A stretch of 64,000 nt of DNA from NCBI GenBank assembly GCA_022559845.1, contig CM040128.1, positions 76,757,247 to 76,821,246 on the forward strand, written 5' to 3'. Positions 56,522-64,000 of the stretch are shown piece by piece (position 1 is the stretch's first letter; every line of letters starts with the position of its first letter). The notes below the pieces were generated by a model. That model did no database searches. It was given only the letters and a program-made list of their open reading frames with translations, and was not told the DNA's origin. This DNA comes from Amorphophallus konjac (lineage: Eukaryota > Streptophyta > Magnoliopsida > Alismatales > Araceae). Made by a program: the position numbers and the translations under genes.

Positions 56522-59500
56522 AATAATCTCCCCCTTTTTGATGATGACAATATATTGTGGTCATCCAGGCCATCCAACTTTCTCTCCCCCTTTGACATTA
56601 TCAAAAATGGGGGACAAGAGAAACAACCAAGTATGCAAATGCTCACAAGTTGCATCAATTGGAAATGGTGTATGGCATGAACAAGAATGAGAAAGCAAAC
56701 AAGCACTCAAACACACATAGTAAGGTATTGACTCACGCAAGTCCCTATGACTTAAGCAGATAAGATCACATGCAAAGCTCCCCCTTTGACATTGACACAT
56801 CAGATGATTGGCTTTGATTTTCAAATTTTTAGATTTTTAGTTTTCTTGTGAAATGCATGAACCAAGATGTATGAAAATGATGACACATGAAATGCATACA
56901 ATGTAATCAAGCAGATATGTATAGATACATGCAACAGAACTCCCCCATTTTATTTACAGTGAGGGGATAGGTGTAGGAAAAGTGCAAGTGAGTCATTAAG
57001 ATCAGAGTTCTCATGAGTACACCTACAGGAGTGTGCAGATATATAGGAGAAGACGTACAACAGGTCATCCAGTTAATCAAATTTTTAAAATACATATCAA
57101 ATCAAATTACCACGTGCAAGTGAATAACATGAGTATGAAGTTTAGCCATATGGTTAATCAGATTTTCAATTAAACACAATAGTAATTGTACAAACTGTAT
57201 TTCAATCTAGAGAGCAGCGTATTGGAGACTTCGCTCTGCCTCATCAAATTTATCATCAAAAATTTTCACACTGACAATCTGAATTTTTCTAAGGATGATC
57301 AGGTTCAAATAATTCCTTTTTTACGCGAGGAGACACATGAAGCTCATGCCAGAATCCCCGGTTACTCAGAATACTAAACCATTTCACCTCATTTTGAACA
57401 GAAATACTTTAGTCAACACTTTTTAGAAATGAACCACATCACGTCTCAGGTGACATGTGCCCAATTTACTCAGTGAAATAAAACATTGCTCTGTCTTTCA
57501 TTTCAACCATTTTTTTTGTTTGAGGAGACATACAGCTTTTTCCTCAACTGTCTCTTTGTCATTCATGCAGCAAGTTGAATTACTTTAGAGTGTTGAAATG
57601 AAATTATTATATTCTTATGAATAACACTCAATTTCACATTAGAGTGCATGAGGTGTGCGAATTTGATTTAACATGTATGAAGAAAATTTAACTTAAAACA
57701 AGATAATGCAGCTCCCCCTATGTAAATGCTATTAGCATAAAATGCTCCCCCTGAGAGTTTGACATGAAGCACACTTGTTAAGACTCAGATGCTGCATTAT
57801 TTATTAATGGAGTATACGGTCTTAGAAGGTTCAAGGAAGGGGTTGAATAGCATATAATAACATGCATGCACACAATGGGAGTATATGCAATATGCAATGC
57901 AAAATGAAAAGGTATGCAATTTCAGTTCTTGAAATGTTGGCCCTACAGATATGATACCATTGTAAGAAGTATGCATTTGGCATTCATGCAACATAAAATG
58001 TTCAAATGATACATTTTAAAATATGCACTGTATGCATGCTGGAAATGCCAACTATGCAACACGACACACGATGAGCTTCATCTCCCAAAAATATATGTGA
58101 ATGATATGCAGAGAATGATATGTAAATATGCAATGTGATGCACGATTTTAGATGCACATGACAACTCTATATGCATCTAATGCAACTAATGCATGACATG
58201 CAGAATTTTTTTTTAATGTGAGAACACAATTTTATCTTGAAAAGAGAATTCAGAAAATTCATTCAAAGCATCAAAATCATCACATGTGAACTTTTTCTTG
58301 AAAATATTTTTTTTCTTTTATCCAAAAGGATGAGTAGTACATTGGTAAAGACCACGGAACATTGATCAAATTCAGTCCTCAAAAAGTTCAGTCATAAAAT
58401 AACATCATCATGCTGAGAAAATGGAAAGATATCAATCTCAAAATTTTTAGCTTGCAAGGCTCCCCCTTAATCAATGCATGATTTCAGAAAATTCATTTAA
58501 GTTTGATGCCTTATGCATAGGTGATTCATGGTACCGAGCAGAGGCACATTCTCACGCATGGTGATAACTTTCAGACAAGCTTGACCTTGCCTTCCACATG
58601 GCACCATTTTATATACCATGTAATCATTTAAATGATGATCAGAAAAATACAATGCAATCCCATATGACATCGGGGGTTTAGCAAACACATGGGCATTGAA
58701 TAACAATTTCAAATTCACTGTCTGTCAAGAGATGTCACTAGCATCAAGCCCATAGAGCTTTAGTCAAATAATTTATTTTCTCACCTTTGCATTGAGTTAC
58801 CTTTATTAACATCCTCAAATTCTTCACTTTATTCCGCTTGCTGTAATCTTCATCAACAAGTTCCAAATCTCAATAGAAGTAGATCAAATCTGGCGTTGAA
58901 GTCTTCTTGTGCTCCTTTCTTTCTCTCCTGTAAGAAATATAACGATATTAGCCAAAGGAGTTCCATTGAGATCCCAAATTTGCATCTTATAGATAGCAGC
59001 ATGTAAGGCTATGAAAATACCAAGAATCCCATGCCAAAACCCTTTCAAAACTCCTCTAGGATAAGAAGAGAAACCCTAAGGGTAATGGGGTAAAAGCTCA
59101 AACCAATCGAACCTCAAGATGGGCATTACGAAACCCAAAACATAGACCTTTTCCGGATCTACCAGACGAGGTGTCGACACCAGGTGTTGACACCAACTGA
59201 GAAAACATGCAAAACTGCCCGAGATAGTTAATCTAGGCCCAGAAATGCTATACATGAATTAACCTCAATCTAGGCACATGGAGATGCATTCAAACATTGA
59301 ATTCTTACCATGATTTCAAGGGTTGATAGTCATAATCAAACCTGCACTGTAAAGAGCTCAATTCATATCAATATTAAGCCAACGCATATTGAAGAAACTA
59401 ACTTCAAGGCTTTTCATCACATATGACTCTCTCTCTCAACCTGCAGTATCAGAAACTCAATTTCATATCAATATCAGTTCAGTACAAATGAGAATGCCAA

Positions 59501-59813
59501 TTTCAATGCTTTTCTTTCACAAGATAAAGTCCTATGAGCTGCAAGTATGTATGATGAGTTGCAGCTTTCAATACAAGTGATTCACTCAAGCTGACATGAG
59601 TTCAAAGTTCAGTTCAGAAATTTCAAGTTTAGCCCAATAGTGTAAAAAGTCAAGTCTATGCATATAAAGCACAACACATGAAGAACCAAGGTCTGTCTAT
59701 GTGTAGCACAGGTTGATACACATGAAATACACAAGACTGTCTCTTCAAAGAAATCAGTATCAACTCAAGGACAAGTCCATGTTCACCAAGGCATCACACC
59801 AGAACTGGCCAAG
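56522..59813 (-). mobile_element. Sirevirus C 3' interior, non-coding
   Basis: No coding frame supported. Several CTCCCCCT blocks (56529, 56585, 56779, 57712, 57743, 58462) are further polypurine-tract copies on the minus strand. 58800-59700 contains GGTGTCGACACC (59169) and text similar to the distal LTR (AATATTAAGCCAACG), so an older LTR fragment may be embedded there. Confidence 0.65.
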
Positions 59814-61665
59814 TCAACGTAAAGCCTTCCTCTTGGCCTCAAGGCAATCCTGCAATAAGAGTTCCCATTCAATAGTTTTGGATACCCAAACCTTCTTGGG
59901 TCCCGGATGGTTAGTTGCATCTCTAATGGGTGCCTTCCACATTCTCTGGGCAAACATATCATCAAAATTCATTAAGGAGCAATCATGCATGGTATGTCCA
60001 AACTCACCACAATAATGGCAACAACCAAAAGACTTCAGATTTTTCTTGTAAGAATGAGCATGGAATTTTTGTGGGTTTGAAGAGATATTCTCATTTTTCA
60101 AACTAAAGCAATTGTTCTTCCTATGACTGAACCTTCCACAATGCAAACAGTTCAATGGACCAAATCTTTCAAATGGTCTTCTTGCATGAACATAAGAGTT
60201 ATCAAAAGATCTTTTTTTGTTCAAAAACTTTCTTGGCTTTGTGAAGCCATTCATTTTCTTGCATGCTTCTAGATCTTTAGATTTCATCAAAAGGTAATCA
60301 TGCATCATATGACCAAGTTCACCACAATAAAAACATGAGATTTTCTTTGTGGATGCATGTGTGTGTGCAACATGATTTTTCTTGGGATTCATCGTGACAC
60401 CAACAACATTTTTAGCCTTTTGATGCAGGTTTTGTTTCTTTTTCAGATTTTCATTTGATCTCTTTGTTGTTTGAGGAGCAGATTGATTTAGAGACCCATT
60501 TGATGTGCTGGCTATATTTGAACTATGGACAAATGATGTATAGACTTTCTTTTCAAAATTCTTTTTGTTCACATGATTATAGCCCAGCCCCTCTCTTTGG
60601 AAATTTACCTTAGTCCCCAATATCTTGTTCAAATTTTCTTTCCCATTTACAAACTTAGACAAGGATGCATTCAAGTCAACAATTTCAGATTCAAGGGATG
60701 CAATGTGCAATTCATAGTTAGCTATTTCTTATTCAAGCACAAGCGTTTTATCAGATTCATCAACAATCACATATTCCCCTTTTCAAAATTTTCAAGATTT
60801 TTCAATCTACTTTCAAGCAGGGAGATCTGAATTAGCATCGCACTATTCTCCTTTTAAGTTCTTCATTTTCATTTACAAGTTTATAATTCATAATCAATTA
60901 ATTGTAAATATCCTGATCAATAGAGTTTGATTCCATTTTATTTCTTAGATCTTTTTCAGTTTTCTCCAATTGATCGATTTTGTTCTTGAGGGTAACATTT
61001 TCATTTCTCAAACAAGCAATTGTTTCTTTGTGACATTCAACATCATGCTCTAAAAGTTCATTCAAGTTATCAAGCTCAGAACATTTATCACAAGATCCAT
61101 TTTCATGGTTCATGTTTTCCGATTTCTTTTTCAATTTTCTTTTTTCTGACTTGATTTTCTTATATTATTTTTCCAACTCATCATAAGCATCAACAAGATC
61201 ATCAAGAGTAAATTCTTCAGAATCAGAATTTACCTCTTCTACATTTTCGTCGCTTTGTTGATCAACATCATCGGCTATGAGACATTCTTGTCTTTCCTTC
61301 TCTTGAGCTTTGATCAACTGGTCAATAAGCTCCTTTGCCGTCCTACACGAAGATACAAATGGAAACTTGTTAGTACTTACAGAAGCTTTCAATAAACTAA
61401 AAGCAGTAACATTATCATGATGCATCATTTTATCCTGATTAGACCACTTGGTCTCATCTAGAGGTAATATGTATGGACCATGATGAATCAATTTCCAAAG
61501 ACTAGGATTAATAGAATTGATCATCACACACAGCTTGCCTAGCCATGAATTAAATTCTGAACCAATAAAGATTGGCAAACAATTCATTGAGATATGTTCA
61601 GTAGAAAAATTTATGATTGTAGAATGCACTGGGATCACTCTATAGATCGCAAGATCTAGGGACAA
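59814..61665 (-). pseudogene. Sirevirus C gag
   Basis: Starts MSLDLAIYRVIPVHSTIINF. The gag domain (FNSWLGKLCVMINSINPSLW, then CRTAKELIDQLI) leads to a stop near 61165. A coiled-coil part follows (61134-60898). The C-terminal frame 60710-59814 has zinc knuckles at its residues 126-139 (CFYCGELGHMMHDY, last Cys lost), 188-201 (CLHCGRFSHRKNNC) and 231-244 (CHYCGEFGHTMHDC). It matches the gags of elements A and B in order but with clear divergence, and has three knuckles against four. Frames are broken at about 61165 and 60898-60710. No pol follows. Confidence 0.85.
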
Positions 61666-61674
61666 CAGAGCCTC

Positions 61675-61686
61675 GCTCTGATACCA
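61675..61686 (-). other. Sirevirus C primer binding site
   Basis: Minus strand TGGTATCAGAGC, two bases from the LTR end at 61689. Confidence 0.9.
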
Positions 61687-61688
61687 AT

Positions 61689-64000
61689 TGTTGAGTCCTG
61701 TAGTGCAGGAATACAGATCTAGAGGGGGGGTGAATAGATCCTTCTACTAAAAACTATGTCCAATTAAAAACACAAACTAGCACACAACGGAAATTACACG
61801 ATTGATAATATTGAGGAATTTAATCTAAATAGGTTTAAAATTAATTCACTCAATCTCACCGAGCTCACACGATTGCATAATAGAAAGGATATTGAAACAC
61901 ACAATCACAAGGAACAAATCACAAGACACGGGGATTTTTAAGGTGGTTCGGGACCACGACGGGCTCCCTACGTCCACCCCTCACCAAACCGGTGAGACTT
62001 CACTACACGCTACAAAATGTAGCAACATGGGGACGAACCCCAACACCACACACACTACTTTCGCAGCAATCCACACACGAGGCCTTGCCTCAAACTGCTG
62101 CCACAGCAGCACGCACACACACACACAACGTTGGGGAACACACCCCTCACAAAATACCTCACACGGAGACACAACTCCGTCCACACACACGTAGGGCAAT
62201 GCCTACACAACCACACGGGAGTAAACTCCCAAACACACGCGCAGATGTGCTCCGCACAAATCAACGTATACACGTCAACACAAACACTCGGAGAACCCTT
62301 TCTCCGAACACCCACACAAAGTATTCTTGTATATGAAATGAAGACAAAAATATGCTATGAACTCCCAAAACAAATTCTATAGATGGAGACTAGAAAGGTG
62401 CATCAAGTATAAGGCTCCCCCTTCTTCAACAAAATCTGCTTCTCCTTAGCTCGTTGACGGATGATCATGATTTTGACATCATCTTCTTCTTTTCCTCGAG
62501 ACGCTCCTCTTTTCCTTCTTCCACTAGCTCCAGATCCTCACGGTGGTAGATCATATCCCCCTTGCAAGAGCTTCACTTCGTTTTCCCCCTTTTCTTCCCC
62601 TATATGAAAGAACACATGAGCATTAGGATTGTTGTATCATAAAAATCGCAGCTCATATATATATGCAAGAGAGAGTGGACAAAAGACATATTAAACAAGT
62701 GTCCATCAAAATGTCTTAAAATAGATATTCAAGGTCTATCAACAAGGATTTTGTGAAATCAGAATGAGGAGGATTTTGTAATGGTTAGAGCTCCCCTATC
62801 TCTCCTTTGAACGTATTTGAGTGCTTCTGCAGTATGAAAACCGTTCTTGAAGAAGGATGATTGATTCTTGCATGGATAACGGTTGTATCTTGATTTTGCA
62901 TGCAACTTCTAGTAGATGGCCGTTTGGAGACTTAAAACCTCCTTCTTCCCTTCACATACAAGCTCAGAACAATGTGGAAGAAGCCCTTGGAACAACTGCT
63001 GCGACCCTGCACACACAAGAGTTAGAACCATAGAAAATATTTCAAATTTCAACACTTTTTTTAGGGTTTGCGACCCAAGAGATGGTTTTATATATTTAGA
63101 ACGGTCAAGGAACACTCCAGGGACCAGATCCATGAATTAGGGAGAGATTTAGGGCAGTTGGAACGGATTGGTTGGACTTTCGAAGCAAGGACATAAAAGT
63201 CATCTCTATGGCCAACAATCAGCCACCAGCTGATATCCCTTGGAGTCGTTTGTGGTCAAATTGGGTTCCTAATAAAATTTCAGTTCATCTCTGGAAGATC
63301 ATGAATAACTGTTTGCCGACTGATGTTAATATTCAAAGAGTGGGCATTGTCCTCTGCTCGAAATGCTATTGCTGTGGAACACCGCAGGTAGAAGACCTAA
63401 CTCATTTATTTCTCAACAATGATATTGCAGTTTCTGTCTGGACTGCTCTCAAAGCAGCAGGGTTAAACTTTCAAGGCCGCACTACAAAGGAATTCATTCT
63501 GAATTCAATCTGCAATGCTCAGCCAGGTACGGCTTTTGCAGTTTTCACTCCTGCCTCCATTGGATATGGTATGTGGGAAATCTGGAAAGCTAGGAACAAT
63601 GCCAAATACGAGGATAAATCATTCTCTAAAAACAGTAGCATTCATCAAACTTTTTTCCAGATCAAGAGGGCTTGTTCGGCAGCTTCACTTAAGGAACCTA
63701 AGTCCACCTTCCGGAATATCCTGGATCAACTGGGAATTACATATAAAACCCCCTGCAGAGATCAGATGAAGATAGTGAGATGGATTTGCCCTCCTTGGCC
63801 ATTTCTAAAACTAAACACAGATGGTGCTTGCAAGCTTTCAACAGACACTGGAGGAGGCGGAATTATCAGAGATTCCAGAGGCAAGGTCTTCCTTGCTTTC
63901 TCTCACTTTTATGGTCACTCAAACAGCTTGATTGCAGAAGCCCGAGCCCTCCTGGATGGGATTAAATATTTGAAGACTGTGGATACTAATCTAGCTCTTA
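61689..64000 (-). repeat. Sirevirus C 5' LTR, interrupted, runs off the window
   Basis: TGTTGAGTCCTG at 61689 pairs with 53884. Similarity continues to AAAAGTCATCT (63205), where a LINE is inserted. The rest of the LTR should resume beyond 64000. Confidence 0.85.
63206..64000 (+). pseudogene. LINE ORF2 fragment (zf-RVT and start of RNase H), partial
   Basis: 264 codons open from ATG 63208 to the window edge without a stop. It begins close before the zinc-binding zf-RVT region (IPWSRLWSNWVPNKISVHLW, then CSKCYCC) and reaches the RNase H (LKLNTDGACK, GGGGIIRDS, AEARALLDG). It is the same family as the LINE at 18457-20139, with clear amino-acid differences, so a separate insertion and not a duplicate. 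The ATG is fortuitous: the element is 5'-truncated at the junction with the LTR. Confidence 0.88.

Overview
This window looks like intergenic heterochromatin from a large, repeat-rich flowering-plant nuclear genome. Every protein segment I recognise belongs to a plant transposable element: CACTA (En/Spm) proteins with DUF4218, DUF4216 and Transposase_24-type regions, a Ty3/gypsy chromovirus of the Tekay type, Sirevirus-type Ty1/copia gag genes, and L1-type LINE ORF2. I see no ordinary host gene, rRNA, tRNA or CRISPR array. The species cannot be told from the sequence.

Layout, left to right. (1) 1-3300: last exon of a Ulp1-like (C48) protease, short tandem arrays, and a decayed gene with an RNase H1 N-terminal/viroplasmin-like domain. 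(2) 3305-12938: a complete non-autonomous LTR element of the LARD kind (two ~3.8 kb LTRs, ~2.0 kb non-coding interior, TSD GGTAT), inserted near the apex of an inverted repeat whose arms lie at about 3143-3299 and 12944-13110. (3) 12944-18057: the mirror half of that region, then a second inverted-repeat cassette (14840-17265) holding a small TATA-led ORF of 77 codons, then the right end of a CACTA element (ends 18057). (4) 18058-44171: two non-autonomous Sirevirus-like elements on the minus strand that share the LTR at 24013-26576. They carry a long coiled-coil, zinc-knuckle gag and no pol. The first is hit by a 5'-truncated LINE (18457-20240). The gag of the second is split by a Tekay chromovirus (30330-40406). 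(5) 44172-53328: the 3' two thirds of a CACTA element on the plus strand. It holds DUF4218 and DUF4216 exons, then a second gene with tandemly duplicated 57-nt micro-exons and a 1.8 kb intron filled by a ~180 bp satellite. One of its exons is split by a hAT-like MITE, which is itself split by a solo Sirevirus LTR. (6) 53884-64000: a second, different gag-only Sirevirus on the minus strand, whose 5' LTR is broken at about 63206 by another LINE that runs off the window.

Almost all coding frames are decayed, largely by changes that read as C-to-T or G-to-A (CAR to TAR, CGA to TGA, TGG to TAG/TGA), as expected for methylated, silenced repeats. The LINE at 18457-20240 stands out with 560 uninterrupted codons.

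The most unusual signals are: a 20-21 bp period minisatellite with core ATTTGTCACC, present both in Sirevirus LTRs and in the unrelated first 17 kb; phase-preserving micro-exon duplication inside a transposon gene; an intron made of nucleosome-length repeats each centred on a palindrome; and the small promoter-led ORF inside an inverted-repeat cassette.
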